From NCBI GenBank assembly GCA_028554795.2, contig CM068827.1:76877677-76941676 (forward strand): a stretch of 64,000 nucleotides of DNA. The letters are read 5' to 3'. The notes beneath the pieces were generated by a model, which was given only the letters and a program-made list of their open reading frames with translations, did no database searches and was not told where the DNA came from. The first letter of the stretch is position 1. Each line of letters begins with the position of its first letter. Origin of the DNA: Sinohyriopsis cumingii. Taxonomy: Eukaryota; Mollusca; Bivalvia; Unionida; Unionidae. This document shows positions 57,601 to 60,446 of this stretch, piece after piece. The position numbers were made by a program, and so were the translations under genes.

Positions 57601-59179
57601 ATTTCACTGAATATTAAAATACATTTAACTGAATATGAAAATACATTTCACTGAATATTAAAATACATTTCACTAAATATGGAAATACATTTAACTGAAT
57701 ATGAAAATACATTTCACTGAATATGAAAATACATTTAACTGAATATGAAAATACATTTAACTGAATATGAAAATACATTTCACTAAATATGGAAATACAT
57801 TTAACTGAATATGAAAATACATTTAACTGAATATGAAAATACATTTAACTAAATATGGAAATACATTTAACTGAATATGAAAATACATTTCACTAAATAT
57901 GGAAATACATTTAACTGAATATGAAAATACATTTAACTGAATATGAAAATACATTTCACTAAATATGAAAATACATTTAACTGAATATGAAAATACATTT
58001 AACTGAATATGAAAATACATTTCACTAAATATGGAAATACATTTAACTGAATATGAAAATACATTTAACTGAATATGAAAATACATTTCACTAAATATGA
58101 AAATACATTTAACTGAATATTAAAATACATTTAACTGAATATGAAAATACATTTCACTAAATATGAAAATACATTTAACTGAATATGAAAATACATTTAA
58201 TTCAATATGAAAATATATTTAACTAAACATGAAAATGTATTTAATTTAACATGAAAAATGGTAGTATTTATTTCTTCATGTAATAAAATGAGGCCATATA
58301 GATAACAAAAAATATTGTAAATGAACTAAACGATTTTATACACTTAAGTATCATGTCTCCTTTAAATATTTGGTTCATTTACCTATGTAATGAACAGAAT
58401 TATACTAACTGATCAATTAATTCATGTAATTGTTTCATTTATTACTTATTTCATTGATTTATTTGCGAGTTTATATATTCATTTCTGTGCCTGTTTATGT
58501 GGTTTTTCACAAAAAACACAAGAATTAGTGAATTAAAGAATAAATAACTTCAAAATTATGAACAATGATATAGATAATCAAGGAAAGGGCAAGTCATTGA
58601 ATTTACTGCCTTGAGATAATAAAAAAATTAATCAGATGAAATTAAACAGGAAAAATATACAAACTAATGCAGCAATTTAACTTTAAAGTATACTTTTAAA
58701 TATTCGTCAAATACTGTTTACAGTAATGTATGGTTTACATTAAATACTTGTGCAAATAAATGACCTTTACAGTATACAAGAATAAATTTCTGTAATAGAC
58801 ACTGGACAATAACAATTATGTTATGACAGTTCATCATAGGATATAAATATTGCCACACCCTTTAATACCATAGAGGAAAGATATACAGTATACAAACAAA
58901 CCTACACAAGCAGTCACCTGCATCTAAAGACTTACTGTGCATATAGACTTAGTTTGTTGGGTTTCATTTATACATAATACACATCTACCTGTATATAATG
59001 GCCACCATATCAGAGAAACCATTTGTGTATAGTTCTCTGAGTGGTCATTGTAAATACGGTATACAGTTTTATTTTATAATGATGCTTGGCAAAACAAACA
59101 AAAATATGCCTACCTCATGTCCATAGATTCCAAGGTCTCTGAATGGATTCACAGACACTAAAATGTCACCCACGTAAGT
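260..59179 (-). CDS. Unconventional myosin heavy chain, motor domain (15 exons, both ends outside window)
   Basis: An actin-based ATPase motor. Fifteen minus-strand exons splice in frame (66,131,103,103,157,106,120,109,120,101,87,66,117,112,71 nt) to 523 residues with no stop. In order: purine-binding loop [11 protein letters not shown]-loop GESGAGKT, switch [25 protein letters not shown], upper 50-kDa helices, [17 protein letters not shown], switch [11 protein letters not shown], relay [25 protein letters not shown] and KNRDTLP, ending in a basic stretch expected to be loop 2. All catalytic loops are intact, so this is a working gene, not a pseudogene. Remembered class III motors share [24 protein letters not shown] and NPF..LG.YS, so class III-like is my best guess. 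Other unconventional classes, or a motor fused to another enzyme such as mollusc chitin synthase, remain possible because tail and N-terminus are missing. Introns total about 97% of the locus. Confidence 0.95.
587..838 (+). mobile_element. tRNA-derived SINE, family A, copy 1
   Basis: The head has an A box (GAGTGGCCGAGTGG) and B box (GGTTCGAATCT) like a tRNA-Ser/Leu gene. A conserved body and 3' end (GCTGAAAAATGGCGTTAAAC) follow, then an AAC tail. A worn target-site duplication (ACTGCT...) flanks it. It sits in intron 14 antisense to the myosin gene. The 73-codon ORF inside is an accident of the element. Confidence 0.88.
839..3631. other. Intron 14: mostly unique AT-rich DNA with small repeats
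   Basis: No gene recognised. It holds a TGG/TGA triplet microsatellite at about 2788-2850 and a 40-bp tandem duplication at about 3342-3420 (CTCTGATCTAGAAATATATG start). A small duplicated GTTTAGGGACCATGTCATAC lies just left of the SINE at about 427-474. Confidence 0.7.
3632..3743 (-). CDS. Myosin exon 14 (KNRDTLP helix)
   Basis: 112 nt, phase 0 in and 1 out: [19 protein letters not shown], then [26 protein letters not shown] precedes the actin-binding helix before loop 2. The acceptor is ctttag and the donor gtaagt. Confidence 0.93.
4300..4372. repeat. 36-bp tandem duplication in intron 13
   Basis: Two consecutive copies of a unit beginning AATTAAGAATAATGGCTAGA, less than 30 bp from the exon 13 donor. 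The rest of this short intron (3744-4397) has a CT microsatellite at about 3981-4014. Confidence 0.85.
4398..4514 (-). CDS. Myosin exon 13 (HYAGKV region)
   Basis: 117 nt, phase 0: [47 protein letters not shown] is conserved in all motors. The acceptor reads tattattag and is followed within about 25 bp by a 29-bp minisatellite whose unit resembles the acceptor junction. Confidence 0.94.
4536..5411. repeat. 29-bp minisatellite beside exon 13
   Basis: About 30 tandem copies of a 29-bp unit, core ATCCATCTGTGCCCTACTGA, with drift in the second half (TATATCATT, CACATAATT, TTTATCATT). It begins about 25 bp beyond the exon 13 acceptor. Copies are better kept toward the exon side and the far end, and more worn at 4850-5230. 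Confidence 0.93.
5690..6430. repeat. Degenerate ~150-bp array, type A
   Basis: Diverged repeats of a phrase running: aaatctggttcaaatccaac, a pyrimidine-poor stretch, cagaaaccaaaatcaga, gggcataactcctgtaa, tggaatgcc. The same phrase recurs at 12220-12990. See the pearl/Helentron finding. Confidence 0.7.
6453..6508 (+). mobile_element. 5'-truncated SINE A (3' end only)
   Basis: Only the last ~55 bp of family A remain (TGTATAGCCTATCG, GGCGTTAAACC, AAC tail). It is bounded by a perfect 13-bp duplication ACACCTGGATGGA at 6440-6452 and 6509-6521. This is a clean insertion of a truncated copy, not a deletion. Confidence 0.9.
6736..6801 (-). CDS. Myosin exon 12 (SLLDEES)
   Basis: 66 nt, phase 0 at both ends, so skipping it would keep frame: [20 protein letters not shown], then PK. 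LLDEE is a strong motor motif. The acceptor is actttcag and the donor gtatga. Confidence 0.93.
6807..7900. repeat. Leader plus degenerate ~150-bp array, type B
   Basis: Starts AAGAGGCCCAATGGGTCTGA, then several diverged monomers built around AAGTTTGATCAAAATCAGAT, AATATGGCTTCCAGAGTGG, CAGCCAATCAGATGCAAG, and CTCATTAATGAACTCATCTG. Two monomers at about 7560-7705 and 7706-7851 are nearly identical (146-bp period), a recent duplication in an otherwise worn array. Related monomers fill 63240-64000. Confidence 0.75.
8411..8535. repeat. ~42-bp repeat, 3 copies
   Basis: Three tandem copies of a unit containing TTTCTATTTAAGTACCAAA. A 63-bp duplication follows at about 8731-8856 (AAAAAGTAACACATTTTAGT core). 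Any ORF across them is not a gene. Confidence 0.85.
9260..9583 (+). mobile_element. tRNA-derived SINE, family B, copy 1
   Basis: A box GGTGACCTAGTGGTTA and B box GGGTTTGAACC, body with AAGAGGTTAGTGTTAGGACT and GCTAGACATCACTATAAACT, ending in AATCACACACAC. The same element occurs five more times in the window. Confidence 0.88.
10333..10419 (-). CDS. Myosin exon 11 (relay)
   Basis: 87 nt, phase 0 at both ends: [17 protein letters not shown], then [19 protein letters not shown] and IDNQP are the relay helix and loop. The acceptor is ccttttcag and the donor gtgagt. A LINE fragment starts about 120 bp away on its acceptor side. Confidence 0.94.
10540..11560 (+). pseudogene. LINE fragment, reverse transcriptase C-terminus
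   Basis: 5'-truncated non-LTR retrotransposon of the CR1/L2/Rex/Jockey type. The RT tail reads [20 protein letters not shown], then [30 protein letters not shown] and [14 protein letters not shown], ending LWNKLP. It has an in-frame stop at 10624-10626 and a frameshift near 11035-11075, so it is dead. A 3' UTR and an ATT-repeat tail (about 11514-11560) close it. It lies about 120 bp from the exon 11 acceptor, antisense to the myosin. Confidence 0.88.
11600..12200. other. Intron 10 unique stretch
   Basis: No gene or repeat family recognised. Short ORFs here have no family resemblance. Confidence 0.5.
12220..12990. repeat. Degenerate array type A, second locus, broken by a SINE
   Basis: Same phrases as 5690-6430 (caaatctggttaaa, accaaaatcaggagggca, aaattcggaagaatatg, gggcataa). 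A worn minus-strand family A SINE sits inside it. Confidence 0.65.
12389..12605 (-). mobile_element. Worn SINE A, copy 2
   Basis: On the minus strand: 3' end TTAGTGCCATTTGTTCAG at the left, B-box remnant GGGACTCGAATCC and GACAGAGGTGAGATGACAGTG at the right. More diverged than the other copies, so older. Confidence 0.75.
13020..13760. repeat. Degenerate array type C
   Basis: Diverged monomers of ~170-190 bp with phrases gaccttgaccctaa, aaagggcaagcaaacatgtc, gaatgaattgtcttagcttc, atccatcatgggatttagga and caaaaccttaatg, ending near CTTCCAGTTAAAATGGGCTT. The same family lies at 49190-49440 and 50680-51200. Confidence 0.7.
13998..14098 (-). CDS. Myosin exon 10 (switch II and relay helix start)
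   Basis: 101 nt: [20 protein letters not shown], then [20 protein letters not shown] is switch II, with the Asp and Gly that couple phosphate sensing to the lever swing, and NEQLQ.FFN starts the relay helix. The residue after FFN is Leu where Gln is usual. The acceptor is tatacag and the donor gtaaga. A GA-repeat run lies 50-90 bp past the donor. Confidence 0.95.
14782..15115 (-). mobile_element. SINE B, copy 2
   Basis: Minus-strand copy. The GT run at the left is the CA tail, and the tRNA-like head (A and B boxes, GGTTCAAACACATGACC region) is at the right. Flanks share only a worn CTCYAAATCA. Confidence 0.85.
15425..17060. repeat. 34-bp minisatellite
   Basis: About 43 copies of a unit with core GTAATCCAATTATAAGCCAT and a linker TTGTATGCTCTA. 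A second linker type (CAAGTCCAAGTG) marks regularly spaced copies, so the array has a compound structure with super-repeats of several units (for example 15890-16340). A hAT MITE interrupts it. Confidence 0.93.
16363..16539. mobile_element. hAT-type MITE inside the minisatellite
   Basis: 177 bp with perfect 15-bp terminal inverted repeats CAGTGCTGTCCAACC / GGTTGGACAGCACTG and an 8-bp duplication CTCTAATG on both sides. These are hAT hallmarks. GC-rich compared with its surroundings. Confidence 0.93.
17562..17705. mobile_element. Foldback element, family C, copy 1
   Basis: Contains the family core GAGTAATCAGTAGAACAAAC and the half-palindrome CAGATCAGGGTCTATGTTGTT...GTTGGACT. Partial copy. Confidence 0.7.
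18021..18110. repeat. Long hairpin with 42-bp arms
   Basis: Arms 18021-18062 and 18069-18110 pair at roughly 36 of 42 positions around a 6-nt loop. The left arm starts CTGGTTCCTTGCTTC and the right arm ends GAAACAGGGAACCAG. Pairing continues weakly outside. It could be a foldback element or a hairpin transcript. Confidence 0.85.
18130..19800. other. Intron 9 stretch without recognised features
   Basis: Small GA microsatellite near 18942. Several short ORFs on both strands look random. Nothing else recognised. Confidence 0.5.
19801..20560. repeat. Leader plus degenerate array, type D
   Basis: Begins AAGAGGCCCAACCGGAAATG, then worn monomers with taaattctgttgagtga, atttttgggatggtgg and tgaatttggaggcaa-like phrases. 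Related blocks lie at 24880-25700 and 34637-36330. Confidence 0.6.
20657..20840. mobile_element. Partial AT-rich element with TACCATATTTCATG end
   Basis: Starts TACCATATTTCATGTTATTT and shares CCTTTAATTTTTCGTACACC and ATAATAATTAATT with 40750-41200, where the opposite terminal inverted repeat is preserved. Confidence 0.6.
21583..23897. mobile_element. 2.3-kb pogo/Tigger-like DNA element
   Basis: Terminal inverted repeats CAGTGTGACCCCGCTATAAC and GTTATAGTGGGGTCCCACTG, flanked by TA on both sides, as in Tc1/mariner-pogo elements. Subterminal ATAACACGG and GGCTCCC motifs recur. I found no transposase, so it is non-autonomous or decayed. It contains a SINE A and a ~44-nt A run (22808-22847). Confidence 0.85.
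22267..22522 (-). mobile_element. SINE A inside the pogo-like element
   Basis: Full-length minus-strand copy with a perfect 12-bp duplication TTCTGGTAATGG at 22255-22266 and 22523-22534. The TTG run at the left is its tail. It is younger than the element it entered. Confidence 0.93.
24222..24695 (+). CDS. Candidate nested two-exon gene fragment (unknown)
   Basis: An open frame without ATG from 24222 to 24502 reads [19 protein letters not shown], then [19 protein letters not shown] and [19 protein letters not shown]. It ends at a good donor (gtgagt). After 99 nt an acceptor (ttttgcag) opens a second segment, 24602-24695, that joins in the same frame ([18 protein letters not shown]) and ends CAG|gtaatt. 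The codons look protein-like, but I recognise no family, see no start and no further exon. It could be a nested gene on the strand opposite to myosin, a retrocopy or a transposon remnant. Confidence 0.35.
24880..25700. repeat. Degenerate array type D, second locus
   Basis: Worn monomers with atttgtaaaagatcaagagg, ggttaaattctgttg, caaaatctgttgagtggttt and gcagcaatgtctgtgaatcg phrases. A pogo-like end fragment (AAGGTGTGGTCTATGTTTGA) sits at 24896-24935. Confidence 0.65.
26008..26562. mobile_element. Foldback family C copy with an internal satellite
   Basis: Outer halves match the family: TATAAGTTGAGTCCAACT at the left, CAGTTGGGATCAGCGTATAA at the right, with CCAGCACATTATGCAATAGC near the centre. 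The middle (about 26128-26482) is filled by a short-period repeat. Confidence 0.8.
26128..26482. repeat. Satellite of CATAGACA units inside the foldback element
   Basis: Repeats of CTCATAGACATAGACACAG and ACTCTCAGCCTCATAGAC in irregular order, ~6-bp base period with 18-30 bp larger units. Confidence 0.9.
27229..27348 (-). CDS. Myosin exon 9 (RDAMAK...[10 protein letters not shown])
   Basis: 120 nt: [40 protein letters not shown], then one base of a split Gly. Two donors lie 4 nt apart (gtaggt and gtaaga). Only the second, ending the exon at 27229, keeps frame with exon 10, giving [12 protein letters not shown]. Confidence 0.93.
   Translation of the reverse strand: MPEMPWRRSCMADCLAGLSIRSTSCLPLETIFLSVKSWK
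27687..28179. mobile_element. Foldback family C copy split by another MITE
   Basis: Left half TTTAAGTTCAGTCTGACTGC...AACAACACAGACCC, right half ATAATGTGACAGTTGATCTG...GTTGGACCCAACTT. The halves are separated by a ~340-bp insertion beginning near 27749. Confidence 0.75.
27749..28109. mobile_element. MULE-like MITE nested in a foldback element
   Basis: Ends CTACGGTTCGTGCCAC and GATGCAGGAATCCTG resemble the CAGGGTTCATAC / GTAGGAACCCTG ends of the 49459-50656 element. Subterminal repeats of TTTTCCAGACCT occur in both. The flanks carry a near-matching 9-bp sequence (CTGCTTTCT / CTGCTTCTC). Confidence 0.6.
28180..30950. other. Intron 8 stretch without recognised features
   Basis: AT-rich with scattered short ORFs on both strands, none with a family signature. 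Overlapping ORFs near 29516-29867 are the longest and look random. Confidence 0.5.
30950..31400. repeat. Degenerate ~150-bp array, type E (about 3 monomers)
   Basis: Three diverged monomers with phrases AAGATGGCTGCTATGGTAGC, CATATTGGATGTCAG, CAGCACCATTTCATT and AAAAAGTCTTTTG. It ends about 310 bp from exon 8. Confidence 0.75.
31708..31816 (-). CDS. Myosin exon 8 (cardiomyopathy loop and TEDS site)
   Basis: 109 nt: [16 protein letters not shown], then [20 protein letters not shown]. This is the actin-binding cardiomyopathy loop. Counting 16 residues back from the conserved DAMAK (exon 9) lands on the Glu of TRGEH, the TEDS position. The acceptor is attttcag and the donor gtgggt. Confidence 0.92.
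31820..33460. other. Intron 7 stretch without recognised features
   Basis: Only a GA microsatellite at about 32575-32597 stands out. Confidence 0.5.
33465..33660. mobile_element. Foldback family C copy, close to exon 7
   Basis: Core ACAGCAAAGACCCTGATTGG and GTCTATGTTGTTTGTCCTAC, then ATTACTAATTATAAACTGCA. The right edge lies about 130 bp from the exon 7 donor. Confidence 0.7.
33791..33910 (-). CDS. Myosin exon 7 (AVLHLGN region)
   Basis: 120 nt, phase 0 at both ends: [20 protein letters not shown], then the acidic [15 protein letters not shown] and MDVVA. AVLHLGN is a standard motor motif. The acceptor is gcttcag and the donor gtaaga. Confidence 0.93.
34573..34634. repeat. (TA)n microsatellite, about 31 units
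   Basis: A pure AT dinucleotide run that ends exactly where a leader AGAGACCCAAGGTGACATGA begins the next degenerate array. Confidence 0.95.
34635..36330. repeat. Leader plus degenerate array type D, third locus, split by a SINE
   Basis: Leader AGAGACCCAAGGTGACATGA and ATCACTCACCTGGCTGATA, then worn ~170-bp monomers (attccgctgagtggttttt, gaaattgttaaaagatttt, atggtggccctgataacc). Includes three copies of a 31-bp unit starting ATCTAAGGGTTGCCAATTCA at about 35551-35640. Confidence 0.7.
35094..35338 (-). mobile_element. SINE A with 15-bp duplication
   Basis: Minus-strand copy flanked by perfect TTTTTATACTTTTGT at 35079-35093 and 35339-35353. It interrupts the degenerate array. Confidence 0.92.
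36480..36834. repeat. GAT/ATC microsatellite with a ~120-bp higher unit, touching exon 6
   Basis: Runs of ATC are separated by three copies of a block containing CACAAAATATACTGTCCTTG and CATTAGCTGCATTGTTATTT. The array starts within 5 bp of the exon 6 donor. Confidence 0.92.
36835..36940 (-). CDS. Myosin exon 6 (upper 50-kDa subdomain helix)
   Basis: 106 nt, 36 codons including the split Arg: [18 protein letters not shown], then a helix ending MDLVGFTDE. This matches the variable part of the motor before the E-hook that leads to HLGN. The donor GAG|gtaaatgatgatg runs straight into a GAT microsatellite, and the reading frame stays open for about 119 codons into the intron. Confidence 0.9.
37270..38037. 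mobile_element. 768-bp pogo-like MITE
   Basis: Terminal inverted repeats CACCTCTCCCTCGATAACTC and its complement at the right (GAGTTATCGAGAGAGTGGTG), flanked by TA on both sides. No transposase seen. A lone end of this type occurs at 24896-24935. Confidence 0.87.
38120..39270 (-). pseudogene. Relic of DIRS-like tyrosine-recombinase retroelement, copy 1
   Basis: Homologous along its length to 45590-47260. The minus strand reads, with many stops, [18 protein letters not shown] then PAFIAKN, the LSV...PAF..K phrase of DIRS/Ngaro-type recombinases. Heavily decayed. Confidence 0.55.
39270..39935 (-). mobile_element. Partial copy of the 2.3-kb pogo-like element
   Basis: On the minus strand it runs from an end GACCCCACTATAACACGCTC through GGCTCCCAAAATTTCATAT, ATTGGCGACAAAATATACCA, TTGTTACATAAACAAAT and CAGTGCATTGTTATAT, matching 21583-22190 in order. 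The other half is missing at the junction with the recombinase relic. Confidence 0.8.
40150..40405 (+). mobile_element. SINE A, copy in intron 5
   Basis: Head GGGGCCCCAAGTGGCAGAGT, B-box region GGGTTCGGGTCTC, 3' GCTGAAAAATGGCATTAAAC and AAC tail. Flanks share only ATTTGT. Confidence 0.88.
40750..41200. mobile_element. AT-rich terminal-inverted-repeat element
   Basis: The right end GTATGAAAAATAACATGAAA(TACGGTA) is the complement of the left end seen at 20657. The left end here is worn (GTGTTTCATGTAATTTTAGT). Two internal TTTAATTTTTCGTACAC-like blocks. Confidence 0.6.
41847..42156 (-). mobile_element. SINE B, copy 3
   Basis: Minus strand, GT run at left, tRNA-like head at right. Flanks TCTGTGAAAATGAG and TCTATGGAAATGAG match at 12 of 14 positions. 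Confidence 0.9.
42240..42765. mobile_element. Foldback family C copy split by SINE B
   Basis: Left TTAAAAGTTAAGTCAAACTG, right CAGTTGGAATCATCTTTTAA: complementary ends about 520 bp apart, with a SINE B between them. Confidence 0.8.
42399..42719 (-). mobile_element. SINE B, copy 4, nested
   Basis: Minus strand, flanked by CAAATGTGGATCTGC and CAAATCTGAATCTGC (13 of 15). The A box reads ACCACTAGGCCACTGGAG on the plus strand and the B box GGTTCGAACCC is perfect. Confidence 0.9.
42770..44410. other. Intron 5 stretch without recognised features
   Basis: AT-rich. The 43292-43546 and 43667-43891 ORFs show no family signature. Confidence 0.5.
44418..44574 (-). CDS. Myosin exon 5 ([12 protein letters not shown] region)
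   Basis: 157 nt, the longest exon. Encodes [17 protein letters not shown], then [20 protein letters not shown], ending NGPFKYR with a split Arg codon. EYLLEKSRV and NFHIFYY are near-universal myosin motor segments. The acceptor is ttttatag and the donor gtaggt. A 48-bp tandem repeat begins about 120 bp to its right, upstream in gene direction. Confidence 0.95.
44697..45297. repeat. 48-bp tandem repeat upstream of exon 5
   Basis: About 12 copies of a unit with ACATTTCCACCATGTGAGAA and TTCATCCAGCAGGTCCCCTA. Sequence drifts steadily from the well-kept copies near exon 5 (44740-44930) to looser copies at 45300, so expansion looks more recent near the exon. Confidence 0.92.
45590..47260 (-). pseudogene. 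Relic of DIRS-like tyrosine-recombinase retroelement, copy 2
   Basis: The minus strand reads [20 protein letters not shown], a [16 protein letters not shown] segment and [14 protein letters not shown], in the order of a recombinase with the conserved Arg in the HxxR-like region. Stops and frameshifts make it dead. Same orientation as copy 1. Confidence 0.6.
47406..47720 (-). mobile_element. SINE B, copy 5
   Basis: Perfect 13-bp duplication TCCCAAGGCTTGT at 47393-47405 and 47721-47733. Read on the minus strand, its head gives the peptide [13 protein letters not shown], a known kind of false protein from tRNA-like SINE heads. Confidence 0.93.
48376..48572 (+). mobile_element. Worn SINE A lacking its A box
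   Basis: B-box remnant GGGTCCAAGTCTCAG, then GTGGGAAAGTCTGCAAGTAG and TTGGCTGCCATGTTTAGCCT. It ends about 130 bp from the exon 4 donor. Confidence 0.75.
48701..48803 (-). CDS. Myosin exon 4 (switch I)
   Basis: 103 nt, phase 0 in and phase 1 out. Encodes [19 protein letters not shown] followed by [25 protein letters not shown] is switch I, whose Asn, Ser and Arg residues contact Mg-ATP and form the salt bridge to switch II. All key residues are present. The acceptor is cttacag and the donor gtaaga. Confidence 0.95.
49459..50656 (-). mobile_element. MULE-type DNA transposon remnant
   Basis: Ends CAGGGTTCATAC and GTAGGAACCCTG are imperfect inverted repeats, with subterminal AAGACTTTTCCC / GGGTAAAATG-type sequence. 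TTAAT lies on both sides. The interior carries a transposase C-terminus. Confidence 0.75.
50220..50430 (-). pseudogene. MULE transposase C-terminal fragment
   Basis: About 70 codons open to a stop: [18 protein letters not shown], then [19 protein letters not shown] and [18 protein letters not shown]...... HP...K.I..... E is the C-terminal phrase of Mutator-like transposases. The rest of the enzyme is lost. Confidence 0.75.
51251..52087 (+). mobile_element. Internally deleted hAT transposon
   Basis: Ends CAGAGGTTCCCAAACC and CTTGGGAACCACTG, with near-identical 8-bp flanks ACATATAC / ACATATAT. Subterminal GTGGCCCG repeats point inward from both sides, typical of hAT. Confidence 0.88.
51759..51899 (+). 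pseudogene. hAT transposase BED-finger N-terminal fragment
   Basis: 47 codons: [19 protein letters not shown], then [18 protein letters not shown]. The C..C pair of the BED zinc finger is present, but the reading stops at TGA (51900) before the His pair. Resembles the N-terminus of ZBED5-like hAT proteins. Confidence 0.7.
52246..52460. mobile_element. Foldback family C copy in intron 3
   Basis: GCTTATAAGTCAGATC at the left, GGCAGATCTGGGTCTATAC, TAGATCAGGGTTTATGTTGT and TGTACCCAACCTATATG at the right. Confidence 0.8.
52832..52934 (-). CDS. Myosin exon 3 (P-loop)
   Basis: 103 nt; the first base completes a split Ser codon. Carries the Walker A/P-loop [10 protein letters not shown] that holds the ATP phosphates, then helix [14 protein letters not shown] and a short loop 1 ([10 protein letters not shown]). 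A short loop 1 is often linked to slow ADP release in other myosins, but the rate cannot be read from sequence. The acceptor is tttcag and the donor gtaaaa. Confidence 0.95.
53000..54270. other. Intron 2 without recognised features
   Basis: AT-rich; opposing short ORFs at 53158-53437 overlap each other and show no family signature. Confidence 0.5.
54277..54407 (-). CDS. Myosin exon 2 (PPHIFAIAD region)
   Basis: 131 nt, entered in phase 0 and left in phase 2. The translation includes [17 protein letters not shown] and ends NQCILIS, the strand running into the P-loop. The acceptor is tacttgcag and the donor gtacag. Confidence 0.93.
54742..54966 (+). mobile_element. SINE A beside exon 2
   Basis: Flanked by ACCACAAAACTT and ACCACAGAACTT (11 of 12). 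Part of the B box is lost (GAGGGTTCGGCCAATG). Lies about 335 bp from the exon 2 acceptor. Confidence 0.9.
55385..55752. repeat. ~118-bp tandem repeat, about 3 copies
   Basis: Units contain GGCAAATGCTAGGCTAACAA, CTACTGTA(C/T)GAGTTGCCA and GTGCCACATACACTGCAAGT. Later copies are shortened. Confidence 0.85.
55753..55950. repeat. 39-bp tandem repeat, 5 copies
   Basis: Unit GACTTAATGGGTATGGCAAT plus TGGTGGCATTGGGCATATA, nearly perfect. A multiple of three, so one frame gives a spurious 13-residue repeat. It directly follows the 118-bp array and shares GGCATTGGGC-like ends with it. Confidence 0.93.
56226..58250. repeat. 22-bp satellite block, about 91 copies
   Basis: Unit ATGAAAATACATTTAACTGA+AT with a few recurring variants (AACTG/CACTA/CACTG, ATGAAA/ATTAAA/ATGGAA). 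About 2 kb, the largest array here, in the intron between exons 1 and 2. Edges decay gradually at 58195-58250. Confidence 0.96.
58260..59110. other. Intron 1 stretch without recognised features
   Basis: AT-rich unique sequence up to the exon 1 donor. Confidence 0.5.
59114..59179 (-). CDS. Myosin exon 1 of those visible (purine-binding loop)
   Basis: Encodes 22 residues starting [15 protein letters not shown] and ending GIYGHE; phase 0 at both ends. The acceptor is ttttcag and the donor gtaggc. TYxGDIL.xxNPF is the strand and loop that binds the adenine ring in myosin motors. Upstream motor exons (roughly 80 residues) should lie to the right, but I could not find one between 59180 and 64000. 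Confidence 0.92.
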
Positions 59180-59639
59180 CTGAAAATAAAAACATAAGTC
59201 ATTTTGGTAATGCTTAACTAGTAACACTATTAGTTACAAGGTTTGTTGGCAGGATGTACAGGATTGTGCCACCTCTAACTTTTGGGGTTTTTGTTCCACA
59301 GTAAATACACACTCTCTCCTCCACCAACATTAAATGGTCCCTCCCAAAAGCATGAATGACACTGATGGTATGCTGAGTACCTGCTGCTATTCATTGTCTT
59401 AAAAGTTCTTGCATAATATTTTATACAATTAACAAATGCACTGAAAACTGCCAATACCGTATTGAATTCATCTACTGACTGATAAAAGACCAAGCTTTTT
59501 CTCTGAGGGGTAATAAACTGTCTACCTCTCTACTTAAGTGATATGTCTAAACAACTGATATCAATCAAACTTAGAAAGGAAGAGAATCTTTGAGAGTTAT
59601 TACAGAAAGATAGACTTTATCCAAGTACTACCATATATA

Positions 59640-59838
59640 TTCACTTTTAAGTTGCATCCGACTCCAAACTGCACAGATTTGACATTGCATAATACACTGG
59701 CAGATCTGGGTCTGTGGAGTTTGTTAGGAGTAAATCAGTAGAACAAACAACACAGACCCTGACCTGCCAGTGCATTATGCTACAGCAGGTCAGGCTTTAT
59801 ACTGTTTCAGTTGGAGTCAACTTATAAGCGTGTATATG
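59640..59838. mobile_element. Foldback family C, best-kept copy
   Basis: About 190 bp. The left end TTTTAAGTTGCATCCGACTC pairs with the right GTTGGAGTCAACTTATAAGC, and the inner halves CTGGCAGATCTGGGTCTGTG and CCTGCTGTAGCATAATGCAC pair across the centre. Almost the whole element can fold on itself. Confidence 0.85.
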
Positions 59839-60221
59839 TGGTACTTTATGTAGTTACTTTATGCTGTAAATTGCTATATTTTATTATGTCCCCCACCCCT
59901 GCCCACCAGGGTGGGAAAAATGCTGGTTTTGGTTTGTCCAACCATCCATCATAACTTCTTGTAATCAAGATAAGTGATCAAGCCCAACCTGACTGAATTT
60001 GATATTTACAAACCTGGGATGGGTCCAAAAATTTAATTAAGTTAACTGGTGACTGATCTTTTTTTTCAGTATTTTTAAAATATTTTTTTTAACAACTTGT
60101 CAGCATGTTTAAGAAAAAACAACTTGCAGCAGACCTATAAAATTTGGTATGTAATTTAAATTAATATGTAGATTAACTGATGATTTTAACAGATATACCG
60201 TTTATAATCTCTTGTAATAAG

Positions 60222-60372
60222 AGTCCATCGACAAACTGCACAGACCAAGATCTGCTGTCACATAGTTTGTAATCAGATCTAAGTTTATACTGTTTGTTTA
60301 GAGTACTCAGTAGAACAAACAACATGGACCATGAGCTGATGACAAATAATGTGACAGAAGCTCGTGGTCTGC
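60222..60372. mobile_element. Foldback family C, worn copy
   Basis: GACAAACTGCACAGACCAAG, then GTACTCAGTAGAACAAACAA and GACAGAAGCTCGTGGTCTGC. Confidence 0.7.
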
Positions 60373-60446
60373 AATAATATGTAGGTGAACTTCTTAAAAT
60401 TTAAAGTCATTACAGGAACTTGTTAAATATTTTACACATTTATGAA

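Noticed and set aside
56866..58086. Repeat proteins with [10 protein letters not shown] units on the minus strand
   Set aside because: They are translations of the 22-bp satellite; 66 bp gives a 22-residue period by arithmetic alone.
56226..58250. CRISPR-like array of short repeats
   Set aside because: The 22-bp units are head to tail with no unique spacers, and the context is animal.
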